NCBI GenBank assembly: GCA_050084515.1
Contig: CM114272.1
Location: 17,236,001 to 17,300,000, forward strand
Length of the DNA: 64,000 nt
Source: Blasia pusilla
Taxonomy: Eukaryota > Marchantiophyta > Marchantiopsida > Blasiales
Direction: 5' to 3'
The notes below the pieces were generated by a model. The model ran no database searches. It was not told where the DNA came from and worked only from the letters and a program-made list of their open reading frames with translations. Shown in pieces: positions 9,650-21,187 of the stretch. Numbering within the stretch: position 1 is the first letter of the stretch; the number at the start of each line of letters is the position of its first letter. The position numbers and the translations under genes are program-made.

Positions 9650-10912
9650 TGAGGTCCATCGCCTGCCCAACACCTATCTCCGGGATGCCTCAGTCATCCT
9701 TGGCACCGCCGTAGTACCTGTAACGAACCCCATGGCGCGCTCGCGCTCATCTAATGTAGGCTCCTCCAATGCTCCGGTCACCTCATCCCAAATCATGCCT
9801 GGCCCTCCCTGACAAAAGGCATGGGATGCTAGGAAGCTCACCAACGTAGGTAAGGCTTCCCTCAACTCCCCCACCCTATTGGCCATCGCCAACGGTGGTC
9901 TATCATCCCGCGTCACCACCTGAGATCAAAGCCTTGAGCCCAAAATAACATCCACTGTGAGATGTAGTGCTCTCTGGACTCCATCGTATGCTTGACTCAG
10001 TACCTCTTATGGTATCAGGTTCATCCACCACGGTCATAGACGATGGGCACGTGACCCAACTCTCGCTACATCTAGCAACAAAGCAGGTCCCAACCAAGAC
10101 CTCACCTGATGCACACTCGTCATCACACGTGCACGAGTGTCTCCCAACAACGGCACGTTCTCCAAAATGTACGCTGGAGAACATGTCTGACTCTCTTGCA
10201 AGTGTCATACTACTCACAGCATCTCCCAAAACATCCCTGACCTCGGATCCTACAATCCAAATCCTCGGCCAACTGATGAATGACCCTGACATGGCCATCG
10301 AGCAATCACCAAATGAATGGTGCCAACTCTATCCAAATCCTGTGCCCCCACCAAAGAGATGTCGGCGGATAGTGTATGCTGATATCCTTGTATTGTAGAT
10401 CTCGACAACAACTCAGGATACCTCTAGACCAATCTCGCTACGTGACATAATGATACTCATTGCGCACTCTCATCTCTCTCCACATAAAGATACTGATGCA
10501 CTCGTATGCCCGCGTGCAATACTACAGCCAATGCGGTGCTAATCCCTCCGAAGAGATCTAACACCCTAACACCCTCTTCTGGACAGTGCCACACAATGGG
10601 TGTGGTATCCAATGGGGTCAACATCTCCAATCTAGGAGCCCGATCGCCACCTAACTCTCGCTGCTCTGGGATAAAGGCATGACTCCACGCGTGCCTCACG
10701 AGGTTGTCGAAGAGGTCTCGCCAACATGGGAAGAGACACCTGCCATGGCATGTCTCTCCGTGGGTCTATCCGCTACTGGGGCATCCTCTGCATGTGCGTT
10801 CCCCTCCAACAACTCTCCTAGCCAGCTAACACTACGTGTGAAAGCTGCCAACGTGATCACATACTCGTCTTATGATCGACCACCTCGTCCAGCAAACTAC
10901 AGAGGTAATTGA
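9650..10912 (-). pseudogene. C5-cytosine methyltransferase of copy B
   Basis: Same enzyme as in copy C, here broken. Motif I is intact (VRVLDLFGGISTALA, about 10538-10565) and motif II is close (YLYVERDESAQ). The catalytic motif reads RWPCQGHS, with the Cys codon at 10289-10291, so the Gly before Trp has become Arg. The AYILENVP motif (VI) is intact. Motif VIII has decayed, with HRLCL and then a stop where C has HRPRLWW. The C-terminal region (TLDERERAMGFVTGTTAV) is readable at 9674-9919. At least five stops break the frame. Three have a sense codon at the aligned site in C that is one G-to-A or C-to-T change away. Confidence 0.88.
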
Positions 10913-10929
10913 CTCATGTGGCCATCACC

Positions 10930-11640
10930 TTACAGCCACCCTAGTCGATAAGCAACGGTCTCCTCCCAAAAGTCAAGGATGAATCCTAGGGGATATAACA
11001 CTATACTTCCCACCAACACATCGTACGACTCAGCTGGTGTGGTAATCGCACGTGTGCACACCATAGCACTATCCGTCGCATGCTCTGGATGAACTCTGAC
11101 AACTATCTCCTGTCGAGTCATATACTGCGTGGGTGACACGCCCCCAATCGAGGTCTATATCTGGAAGGGACAAGGATTAATTTCGGCCTTCAGTAGCCCC
11201 AATGCTAAACACGCCACCTTCCCTAACATCAAGGGCTGCGTTCCCAAATCAAGTAGGACGCACTGCAGGTGGTATACTGTCCCCGTGGGACTAACCAAGC
11301 AAAATACTCTAGCTCGGTTATCTAGTAACACTACTCTAGGTGTCACCATTGCTCTATGTCTGGTCGAGCTGGAATGATTGTGGAACCCCGGCCTGCCGCC
11401 CATCGATCCCCTCTGGTGGGTCAATCTCAACTCCACCTCTTGATGGCTCGGTGCCTCTCGTAGCACCCGAGTCATCATTGCAGCTGCCTCAACTTGGGCT
11501 GCACTACACATAAATCCCATACTAGCAAAATCCTCACCCGGGTCAGCATAAGAGGTAGAAGCTAGAGCCACAATAGCTGCTCGCGGCTCCGTGCCTTCCC
11601 TCACCTGCATCATCGTTATGGCAGTAATCCTCTGCTCCAA
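10930..11640 (-). pseudogene. Aspartic protease and YDVLVG linker of copy B
   Basis: The retropepsin motif reads LLDLGTQPLMLGK, so the middle residue of the Asp-Thr/Ser-Gly triad is now Leu (codons 11243-11251), which should abolish activity. A conserved block with SYDVLVGSIVLYPLGF and AYRLGW follows at 10930-11030 and directly precedes the methyltransferase. Upstream is a helical segment (DPLEQRITAITMMQV). The frame from 11640 to 11155 is open, so apart from the active-site change the protease coding region is well preserved. Confidence 0.75.
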
Positions 11641-11649
11641 CGGATCGAT

Positions 11650-13107
11650 GCGTGAGAGAACTGTCGGCTGTGGTGCTCCTGCTCCATCTCCTCTGGCTAG
11701 TGGTGGTCTTCTACCACCACGTCCAGGAAGAACTCCCCGACCTCCTCCAAGACGACCGCTCCTAGGCCCTCAGCCTACCTCTGGACGTGCCTCTCGGCGA
11801 AGGTCAAAACACCTATCCCTAGTGTGACCATATCTATGGCAATAGTCACACTAGTGTTGTGGTGGGGCCATCCTCTATGGCTCCTAAGAAATCGGAGGTG
11901 CTCGTGGTCCTCTCCCATACTGTGGGCAGTCTCTTTGCCTATGGGCCCCTCCACACGTCCAACAAGACCACATCGGTGCCTCCTGGGCAACATATATAGG
12001 TACGGGTCGTTACCTCATAGGCTCACGGTACTCGGCTTGCTCTCTGGGCACACCGACCGCTCGTGGTACTCGTGCTCGTTGTGGCACCTATGGGGTTACC
12101 GTCGCTTGTGGACCCGTCGACTCTAGAGAAAATCCAGCGGTCACTACCTGCTCCTCACTCATGTTGAGCTCAATACGCTCACACAACTCAAAGACCACCT
12201 TAAATGTGGGCTTTGCTGTGTGAATCAGCACCGCATCTCGCACTCTCCTCTGTAGTTCTCGATCTAGAACCCCATACCAATATTGGACTGACTACGCCTC
12301 AGTCACTCCATACGTAGCAATGATCAGCCTCCTCATGAGTGTGAATGCCTCTCTCAAAATCTCACCCGATCGTCGCTGAAAATCCTGTAGACCTTCAGCT
12401 TGTTGTTGCGTACGCCTTGGTAGCTCTTCCCCAACTGTCGGAAGAACTCCACTGTGGGGCTGAAGCTGGATGGCCCTCTACCACCAAAGGTCTCTGCCAC
12501 ATCACCTGTCTCACTGCTCTCCTCTCCATCTAGTCTCCGGGCTAATGGTGTGGGTCTCTCTCCTCTCACAATCCCATCATATGCCTCGCGACCACTAGTG
12601 GACACATACCCTGGAGCCCAATACATCCTCCAAGCATCCATCTCTACTGAATATAGTGATTGAAACTCCATGTAGTCATCCATCAGAGCACCCTCCAAGT
12701 GCTGGAACAATCCCTTCCATGTCGTGAAAGGGTTGAACCGTGTCGGGGTCTATATCTCTTGGAAGTCGCACCACGTGTCAAACTCTTGGATAAAATCATC
12801 TAAGTCAATGGTGCCCACTACACCCGAGAAACGACGCATGCCCCGATGGCCCATGTCATCCATCTCCTTCCAAGTGATACTGCCATTGTTTGTGATCTTG
12901 TCACCAGACCCAGTGTCTAGTGATGATAATCTAGCCATGGATGGATGTCAAGGTAGCTCCTCACTCGCAACTCCTTGGTATCTCACTCCACTACTATTGC
13001 TTGCACTACCCCGTTCTTCTGAACCCTGGAAGAACACTGTGATGACAACCCTGTTTCACCCACTCAAGCACTCAAAATCACCAAAAATCTCCCACACTCC
13101 TCACTAG
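11650..13107 (-). pseudogene. Gag of copy B with two CCHC zinc knuckles
   Basis: The N-terminal part (12750-12938) includes DLDDFIQEFDTWCDFQE. The core (12354-12710) includes MFQHLEGALMDDYMEF and VEFFRQLGKSYQGVRNNKL, matching copy A. Two nucleocapsid knuckles are intact: CWTCGGAHRQRDC near 11928-11966 and CDYCHRYGHTRDRC near 11816-11857. An RG-rich tail follows, with a run of Gly-Gly-Arg and Pro around 11690-11760. The pieces share one frame and are separated by stops, several of the Trp-to-stop or Arg-to-stop kind. The start codon cannot be fixed. Confidence 0.8.
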
Positions 13108-14303
13108 CTCACCTATGCTTACGTCAATCCTATGATGACACATCCGGCCTCACACGCACTCAACACTCCGGCTCACCATGAGCCTCCCAACTAACTCACC
13201 TAACCTAGCGACACTCTCGAGTCATACATGCGACCCCTACGTGGCAACCCCCGTATATCCACCAACATGCTACACATGAAAAGAATCTACACTCGTCACC
13301 ATTGCTGTACCCATCTAGCACCAACTACTACCCGCTACCCAACACTCTCAATCACACATGACAAGTGCGGGAAAAGGGACTCGAATGAGTAACCTGATCA
13401 CGCCCTCTAACCTACGGCACCGTCAACACGCACTCCTCCATGTGACATGATAACCTCCGAAGCACAACCATCTCCTCACGCATCAAGTCGATCCTCCCGT
13501 CAACAGATGCAGACAACCCGTTACCATCATGCGCATTAACACTCCATCATCAATTTTCCCCCGTAAATTGTCACGTTCGTCCAACTGCTTCCGGTCTCAC
13601 CACGTGGCTCAACATCAACCACGTCCATTGTCCAACTATGTAGGTCACTTACCACGTCGGTATCCTCACCGCTACCACGTTACCTAAATGGGGGGGAATG
13701 CCTTGGCCCGCACCCCTATGGCTCCCTTGGGCCCTAAATACGGGGGGCAGGCGCAACCCTATGTGCGCCTCCCAACTGCAGGGGAGAGAGGGGAGGGGAG
13801 TAAAGGGAGGGGGGGTAGGGCCTACGGCCCCTATGCGGCCCTCCCCAAAGTGCGGAGGAGAAGGTAAGGGACGGCCTCGGCTCCGGCCGCCTCCGCGCCC
13901 GTCCGCCTTGTTGTGCCGGCACCCGTCCACCCGTTCACGCTCGTCTGCTCGATCGCACCTGTCCTCCGTGACCTAAACCTAGCCTTTGCGACCTAACCTA
14001 GCCGCCTTTACTTGACATCCCCCCGGCGGCTGCAAGACCTAAACCTGCCCTTTTCTTCTCTCTCCCGACACCCTCACTCGCGTACACCCAACGTCCCACT
14101 GCACCCTACACTTGGCTCCTATCCCCCTTCAATCCACACCAGCAAAATCTGAGAAAAATGAACAGCGCTTCTGCCCACGGCCTTCTGAACATAAAAATAA
14201 CCAACACCCACAACACACACATCTCCAGGGGCTCCCGACCAAGGCAACTTGCTTGCCTACCTACAAACAACGAATTCCCACTAGCCCCCTGACATCTTTC
14301 TCA
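13108..14303 (-). other. Leader of copy B, with a GC-rich segment
   Basis: No gene is seen. This lies between the right R repeat and Gag, and is probably the 5' untranslated leader. A segment at about 13690-13960 is strikingly GC-rich and purine/pyrimidine biased (GGGGGG and GAGAGGGGAGGGG runs on the plus strand), unlike its AT-rich surroundings. Overlapping ORFs there on both strands are by-products of the composition. No primer-binding site matching initiator Met tRNA is present next to the right R repeat. Confidence 0.45.
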
Positions 14304-14785
14304 TGTAAAAATAAAGAGTAGTAAAAATGGCACACCGGCCTAAAACTCCACTCCTCAATCTACATCGGCATATTGAGCCTCGTCCACCCTGTACTATCAA
14401 GGAATCTGAACGTTAGCACCCTAGTCCTATCTCACACACATACAAGAGAGGTGCTCCAACAGCCCAACATGAGAAAGATGGCTTAGGAAAGCCATCTTCC
14501 TCTCTTATATAGGGTTGGGAAGAGCCAAAAGGCTCTTTCCGTAAAAATAACCATCCCCTTGGTAACCTACGCGCACAGGTTACCAGGGGCGGGTGACCTA
14601 GTCAACAAGTCATCCGGTTCTGAAAGTCCTCAACATGAAAGTTGTCAGAAACAACGTTCCTGATACAATAGACCTATCCTCAACCTCATTCGACACTATG
14701 GGATAAAGTTACACTCAAGATAGTCCGCTGGCTCGTACGCCCTATCCACGATAGATCTCGGTCTACCGACTACTCAGATGTGACA
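14304..14785 (-). repeat. R repeat, right copy (putative 5' LTR of element B)
   Basis: This 482-bp repeat reads TGTCACATCTGAGTAG at its minus-strand start and ends with TTTTTACA, giving TG...CA ends. It matches the left R repeat at 5917-6309 and carries about 90 bp that the left copy lacks (around 14600-14690). It includes the TATA box at 14504-14512 and an inverted repeat, CCCCTTGGTAACCT with AGGTTACCAGGGG, near 14562-14590. Its place upstream of the Gag leader fits a 5' LTR. Confidence 0.55.
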
Positions 14786-15195
14786 CTAAGGACCAAAATT
14801 GTGCTTAAGAATAAGCATGGCATTAGCATGTACAAAGAACAATCTTGAAACAAATCTATCCGCATTTATTGCTACTATCTCATAATGAAATTGAGTGTCC
14901 CCTCCCTATGTACTACTAGAGTTGATATTTGTTATGAATAGGCCCCACTTTTAAGTGCACATCCCTATGTACTAGTAGAATAGCTCTCCCGAATCTCTAG
15001 CCCCTATCTGCAAGTGGCTAATGTATAGCACTAGAGTACACTAAACAAAAGGCACACCTTGAGTGTCAAGTGCACTCGAGCATTACACCTCTCAATTGCA
15101 TGAAGGTGATACCACAACCTCTTGACGAGTACTACATGCATGCGTGCATCCAAACAGAGATCTTGCATCACAAGCAAACAAATTAGGCATAGGAT
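14786..15195. other. Unassigned AT-rich DNA
   Basis: No coding region, repeat family or RNA gene could be recognised. Short ORFs here lack recognisable domains. Confidence 0.35.
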
Positions 15196-15625
15196 CACAA
15201 GAGAAAGTAAAGGAGAGGTGAGCCTCTTGTGGAAAGGAGGCGGAGAGGAGGGATACCTCACAAGCATGAGAAGCCTAGAATTGCAATTCAAGAGTGCACA
15301 CCCCAATATGGTTGTGGTTTAGCACACAAGCCACCCATTGTCTAGACCAATACCACACGCACGTGCTCCACTAGAGACCTTGTAGCACAAGAGAAAGAAA
15401 AGGAGAGGTGAGCCTCTTGTGGAAAGGAGGCGGAAAGGAGGGATACCTCACAAGCATGAGAAGCCCAGAAGTGCAATTCAAGAGTGCACATCCCAATATG
15501 GTTGTGGTTTAGCACATAAGCCACCCATTGTCCAGACCAATACCACACGCACGTGCTCCACTAGAGACCTTGTAACACAAGAGAAAGCAAAGGAGAGGAT
15601 CACAAGGAAAAGCAAAGGAGATGAG
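15196..15625 (+). repeat. Tandem repeat with a 190-bp unit
   Basis: Two full units (15196-15385 and 15386-15575) and the start of a third are nearly identical. Each begins CACAAGAGAAAG and contains CCTCTTGTGGAAAGGAGGCGG and AATATGGTTGTGGTTTAGCAC. The period is exactly 190 bp between all three starts. The unit is in the size range of plant satellite monomers, but two and a quarter copies can equally be a local duplication. Open frames through it are shadows of the repeat. Confidence 0.8.
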
Positions 15626-17300
15626 CTCCTTATGCATGGCTGTATTCTGAAGATTAGCAGCAATGTAAGAGGAAGTGAATGTTGGGAAGGAGGAGCAAGG
15701 AGAAAGGAGAAGGGAGGGGAAGTAACCAGAGTGGAGAGGGGGGATGGAGGGTACAATCGGCGGCAAGTGGAGGAGAAGGCAATGGAGACATCGCCACTAC
15801 TAGATATATTTGATCTATAGCTATAATAGGACCACATCTAGCCGTGGATCTAACAAATCGATTACATTTTTGTCTTTGATCTAACGATGCCAAGAGGAAG
15901 CCTTTAGATGCAAAAGCGGGTCTTGGCTAGGGTTGGCTTGGGGTCAGCTTAGGTTAGGGTGGCTTGCATTAGGGCATGCTCACATTAGGCTACGGATTAA
16001 GCAAAGATTAATTAAAATTGGTGGTGGAAGATAAATTTTTGAAAAAAGATTAGGGTTAGGATGGGGTAAGTGGGAAAAAAATTACTTATGTGTGGAAAAA
16101 AGATAATTTATTAAAAAAATTCATTTTTAATATTTTCTGATTTTTTTTCTTAACCCCTCTCTTCTCTTACTTTTTAGTCTCTTTCCTCACTACAACTCTA
16201 TATTAAAAAAAAACAATCCTTTGAACACACAAATTTCTTCCTCCTTCTTTACTTTTTTTCCATCCTTTCTTTTTCTTTTCTTTTTGGTCGAGAGGTCTCA
16301 TTTAGCTCATGTTCTTTTTGTTGTGTTGGGGGGCATGGAGAAATGACCGCTCTCTTCTATCATTAATACACCAATTACATATCAAGGAAAAAGGGGGCAT
16401 CCATGCATATTGAAGCCCTCTTTTCCAATGTAAGCACAATGCTTTTTTGCAACATCTTAATAATGTTCCATTATAGTACAACACCTACTATGACACTTTT
16501 CTTGTATTTTTGTGCAGAATTCCTCTTGCTTAAAATCCTATAGATCTATATAATTTCCATAAAGGGGCACATGCTCAAGCTCAAAAAAAGACGTTCAACC
16601 CATCATGTAGAAAACTAGCACAACAAGTGGAAGTACAACATGTTTTATTCATAGATATATCTCCAACGTAAATCCATTCCATCCTAACATGATCATTTAG
16701 CACGGCGTATATTCCAAGATTAGATATAGTTTTTGTTTTTTTATTTCACGTTCTTCAAGACTCCTAATCCTATCCAATCCTATAGATATACATGAGTTTT
16801 GAAAGGTTTTGCGTGGCCAAGCACAAAAATGAAAATGGGGGTTTCATGATGATAAAATGGAAGTTCAATGACAAAATAAGTGGGCCTACCAATGAGAGTA
16901 CAAGAGACAAAAGAAAAGCAATTCAAGCTCACCCTATCTCTATTGCAATTATAGAGACCATTCCAAGTATTCCAATTATCAAGCCGCAAAATAATGGAAG
17001 TCCATTCATAAGGTTCCATTCCAGCACATGTCTTATTTATTTATTTTCTTCATCTTCCCTCTTGACTCTTCATATTTGTGCTTCTTCTAATCTTTATAAA
17101 CTTACGATCTTATTTCACGCCTTCGAATAAGAAAAGACTTATGGTAAAAGAAAATCATGATGCTCATCTAAGATTTGGAGAAGATGTTGAGTTATCCAAC
17201 ATCCCACTCCATGCTATTATTGGGACTACCACTACTACTAGGCCAATGATTAGTGTGCAAACACACTAGATTTCAGATACAAAATCTTGGAAAACCTATT
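15626..17300. other. Purine-rich then AT-rich DNA with no gene
   Basis: The first part (15650-15790) is rich in GGA and GAGG runs. From about 16000 to 16300 the DNA is strongly AT-rich with T-runs. No protein domain or RNA gene was recognised. The stretch left of the primer-binding site at 17301 should be internal sequence of the retrotransposon whose LTR starts at 17313, but no Gag similarity is left. Confidence 0.35.
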
Positions 17301-17695
17301 GCTCTGATACCATGTGAGAAAATAAAAAGTCACAAAATCACTGAAATCTTTACAAACCTTAGAGATACAAAGTGGCCTAGTCCGTCCGTCCGCTCACAAA
17401 AGAGCTTCAATGGAACCTGAACATGGAGATGACTCGACATACGAGAATGCGCTACCGCTGCGGCTCCCAACTATTTCACTACTCGAGAAACTAGGGTTTT
17501 TTACCTAATTTTCTTTATTTCTACTAATAGAAAAAAAATCCGGGTGCTGCGCCCTTAGACCCCCGCGTTGTATAGGCATATCAGGGGCTGCGCCCCGCAC
17601 CTTGATGCAATGTAGGGTTAGATAATCCTACTAACGCTACTTTGTAAACCACCTATGTCATATTACTACTTCCCTACCACTTCCCTGAACCTAGG
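17301..17695 (-). repeat. Initiator-Met-tRNA primer-binding site next to an LTR end
   Basis: On the minus strand bases 17312-17301 read TGGTATCAGAGC, the standard plant LTR-retrotransposon primer-binding site complementary to initiator methionine tRNA. Directly before it the strand reads TTCTCACA, a typical LTR end in CA. The LTR therefore extends rightwards from 17313, perhaps to about 17695, and the element reads leftwards. The other LTR edge could not be placed, and no coding region of this element survives. Confidence 0.6.
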
Positions 17696-17698
17696 TTT

Positions 17699-20147
17699 TC
17701 AAGTTCTAAGAGCACATACTCTCTTCATTAAAACAAAACTTTTGAAGCGTAGCTTCTTTCTTGCATGGGACACCTTATGAGCATGGACAACAAAATCTTG
17801 ATTTGTCAAGTAGCCAAGTCTCAACCCTGAGGAGGTATCTCTATTTCCTTGCTTAACTTGGGCTTCTGCTTCCCTTATCACCCTCTTCATGAAATCTGAT
17901 TGAATGGTCGGTGTATGGCAATCATGGCAACTAAGATCTTCGAACCCACCACCAACCATGGAAACTAATGGGCATGATTGATTTCGAAATACCCCATCTA
18001 TCATCACTATTATTCCAAAACTAGGATTGAATACCCTAACCTTTCTATGGGGCTCTACATACCAACAGTTTCCCATTGTTTGGTCATCCAAGAGGCCCTT
18101 CACATTCACGTGAAGACTTTCTTGCTTGATTATAACCTCTATTTTTTCCTTCCAAAATCCCCAACAAAGAGTGGACAGACTCAAATCAACCCCAGTTTCC
18201 TCACCTGAAGGTAATATTGGGCCTGGTTAGTCAGAGTTTTCCTCTGCATCTCCTTTGAACCAGCGCGATAGACTCTTCTGGTTTATATCTCTCTTAGTAA
18301 CCTTGGCTGGTCTATCAAGTTTTCCACTTCTTTAAGCCAGCTTTTGGTTGTTCACTTCTACTCTACTAGCTTCTATATGCTTTGAACTAGCTAAGTGTTG
18401 GCCCAAGTTGAATTCTAGATTGTGTTGTACAGGGCACAAGGTGAACTTCCTCCCATCAGACCTACACCTGACTATGAAGGAAAAATGGTCAATAGTGGGA
18501 TCATGAGTATCCCCAAGAATTTCAAAAGGTTTCTTCAAAGTTTCAAACCCCTCATTCAACTTCTTCATAATACTCACTCCTGTTTCAACTAGCCTTCTAG
18601 AAATTGCTAAAGGATCAATCTCTTCTCTTGAATTTGGAAAATGTGGAAAATCTTCCAAATTCAAGTTTCGATTGAGCACGAAGTTTTCATGGTGTTTCTC
18701 TGTCTTTAAGTGATGACTCTTGAAGTTACCAAATGTTTGTTGTATCATCCTAGTGTCATTTCATTTAGAAAATTTCTCAAAATCCTTTCCACACTCACCA
18801 CACGTGAGCTTCCCATGAGGTTTGATCCCTACATCCCAAGTTTTTACACTCCATTTGGGACCAAGCATAGCTTTGTCAAATATTTGGAGAGCTTCAAGGA
18901 TTGAGCACACCATGCAAGGCAAGCTTCTTGGATCATGTAAGTGGATGTAATTTGAACACGACCATTCAAAGAATTGTAGGGCTTAGCAATAGGATTGCTG
19001 GATCCTTGAATGGACCCATATGAGCTGTGTCCTGGTGTCCCTATTTCTGTATTTGGTGGATCTACATTGGAAGCACTTATATCAGGGGGGAGTATGGATG
19101 CAAAAACTACCTCCAAATCCACCACTTTCTCTACATTGTTTAAGTTATCCAGATGTTTCCTTTTTCTGGCTCCTTCCTCATACTAATACTTGCTCTCAAG
19201 AACATGACAAATACCTCCAACGTCTGCAACCTCTATGTCTCCCTCAAAGTCCCATTTTACCCTCCCATCTTCTTCATCAAAAAAATTTGAAAGTATGTTT
19301 AGAGAGTTTGGCTCGAAGGTCCACAAGTTTTTCCCCTTCTTTGTAAAGCAGGAAACTTGCAGGTTTAGATCTAGTTGGCCTAGGACCAGGTTCCAAGATT
19401 TGAACTATTCTAATCTTTGTACCCATAAGGTTTCCTGCAAGCCTGCAACAACATTGCAATAGAGGCATTCACCAGCATTGTAAATAACACTGCAAGCTTC
19501 ATAGACATAATCTAAAGTTACGTAAGTTCGACCCACATATCCATCTTATATTAACATCTACTTTATCATCACCAAAAATGTAGTCAGTATGTACTTATAG
19601 TCCTCTGATTTCAAATTCGCTTCCACAAGAAGGTCTTTAAGTTTTAAGTTCACCCTCGCTTTCATGTCCTCCTATCCCTTGAACTTCAACAATTATCCAT
19701 CTACAAAGTCTTCCAAACAATATCTTATAAATGAAAACTAGGTTGAGACTCTAGCTTTGATCTCTTCCAAACACCCTCATCACTACACAATCCTGAACAA
19801 CAAGGGAAAGTCCATCGATTGAGCACAACCAGTTGATTAACAAGATTTAATGATCTCCTCATAGTACATATTTGGGAACCTATAGGTATATCCACACCCA
19901 CATGACAATTCTCCACATCAAACGAGCAATTATCTCCATTTGCAGCAATGGCATCTGTAATCACACCAGCAATAGCTCTCATTTCTTGAGTTTGAAGGCC
20001 GCTAATTATACCCTGATTATTATGGCATATTTGTAGAGTGCACTTCAAAGCCACACCTTTCACTCCCAACCACATCAAGAAAACCTCTCTTGTGCCAAGA
20101 TCTAACATCCAATCAGTTGAGGTGACATAGATGTGATGGTTATTCAA
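17699..20147 (-). other. Unrecognised ORFs downstream of the LINE
   Basis: Several minus-strand open frames of 93 to 161 codons follow the LINE: 17699-18184, 18332-18748, 18844-19125 and 19725-20147. The first has a Cys/His pair in GGFEDLSCHDCHTP and a Lys/Arg-rich end. The second has NSREEIDPLAISRRLVETG. I do not recognise any of them. They lie in the same orientation as the LINE. They could be a divergent C-terminal part, sequence carried along during transposition, or a decayed host gene with introns. Breaks between them show that they are not intact. Confidence 0.3.
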
Positions 20148-20959
20148 ATCATAAGACTAGTGAGGATTAATCCAAGGTTGACCCTCCCTGTAGGCTGTGT
20201 CCTTTGCATAAATGATGGACACCGCCCTGGTTGGACAGTGCTTGAGACCGAGATGGGTGTAGAGAGAGAAGCAAGTGAAGGTATCATATGAGAGGAGGAA
20301 GACACTCTCATATAGTATGAGTGTTGACCAAACAACGTCATTGTGCAGAGCTTCCAAGTGTCAACCAAGAAACTCTTCACCACACCATCTACTTTACCTG
20401 ATTGGGATCCCCAATAGACATTACTTACAAGTCTAGCAACTTTGGGCAATGAATCAAGGCTACTAAATGTGTCAAAAAATTCTTGAGCTACTAGCTTAGC
20501 AATATCAGCATATGCTCTTGCTCTGTGAGTTGTGAATTTTGCGTAGGAGACCAAGTAATGACTAGAGGTTTCATCCCCATCGTGACACAAGGCGTAAGAT
20601 TTTAGTTGTGTTCCCATCCTGCTTTTCTTATGGTTCAAGGGGATTTCCCCCGTTCTAAACTTGAACTTGAGCCGGGTTCCCAAGCAAGGGTTTCCCCTCA
20701 AATAGTTCTTCAGTTCTTCCTTCTTAGGATATACCGTCAAAAGAGAAAGGTCAGACATTTTCATGGCTTCCTCCATGTTGTTTTTCCGTGAGCGTTTGCC
20801 CACTACTTTGGTTATGGTGTCCATGAATGCTTTCTCATCTTGCTCCCACAATTTAGGCCCTGTTGGGAGCTTGGATGCTTGCACAATCTCTTGAACCTTT
20901 TTTGTCCAAGATTTGGCGTGCTTTACGGGTCTTCTTTGGGTCGAGGTTTTCCCCATCAC
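20144..20959 (-). pseudogene. LINE post-RT region with decayed zinc finger
   Basis: A 271-codon open frame C-terminal to the LINE reverse transcriptase. It holds the usual tail of plant LINE proteins: LPTGPKLWEQ, KNYLRGNPCLGTRLKFKFRTGEIPL split by short gaps, then a zinc-finger-like segment ALCHDGDETSSHYLV. Normally two Cys flank this finger. Here the first and last are Tyr (SYALC and SYAKF), each one G-to-A change from a Cys codon, so the finger is probably lost. The frame is otherwise long, so this part decayed late. Confidence 0.65.
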
Positions 20960-21187
20960 CTATTTAGGATAGCGATGGGAGTCCATTGTCTCCAGCTGCC
21001 TCCGCTATTTCAACTTGGCGATGTCACGTCTATCCTCCAAGGGTTCCACACCTAGTTCTGATCTTACACCAACTCGGGTTGTTAGTGATGAAGTTGACAT
21101 CATACCCGGAAACGCCTTCAGCTGCACAACTTCAAGCCTATCCCTTCGTTTGATGTTGGCATCCCACACTGCTGCCCCGTATTCCAG

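Larger units (their letters stand above)
5778..14785 (-). mobile_element. Ty3/gypsy copy B of the methyltransferase family, with LTR-like ends
   Basis: This is the most complete copy in gene order. Read leftwards from 14785 it has an LTR-like repeat, a GC-rich leader, Gag with two CCHC knuckles, protease, methyltransferase, UAG, RT, RNase H, an integrase with an internal deletion, a PHD finger and a second LTR-like repeat. A roughly 390-480-bp repeat (called R here) lies at both ends in the same orientation. A 139-bp repeat (called S) lies on both sides of the left R, so the left end is more complex than a simple LTR. No clean target-site duplication was found. Many stops and frameshifts show that the copy is dead. 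Confidence 0.75.

Noticed and set aside
13649-13976. Overlapping ORFs on both strands in a GC-rich segment
   Set aside because: Proline/arginine-rich translations of low-complexity GC sequence, with no conservation in other copies.
14304-14785. Target-site duplication for element B
   Set aside because: The flanks GCTAG (5773-5777) and CTAAG (14786-14790) match only partly, and the left end is rearranged.
15196-15625. CRISPR-like array
   Set aside because: The unit is a 190-bp tandem duplication without repeat-spacer structure, and the DNA is clearly plant.
17299-17312. A tRNA-Met gene at the TGGTATCAGAGC match
   Set aside because: Only the 12-base 3' complement is present, next to an LTR end; there is no cloverleaf sequence, so it is a primer-binding site.
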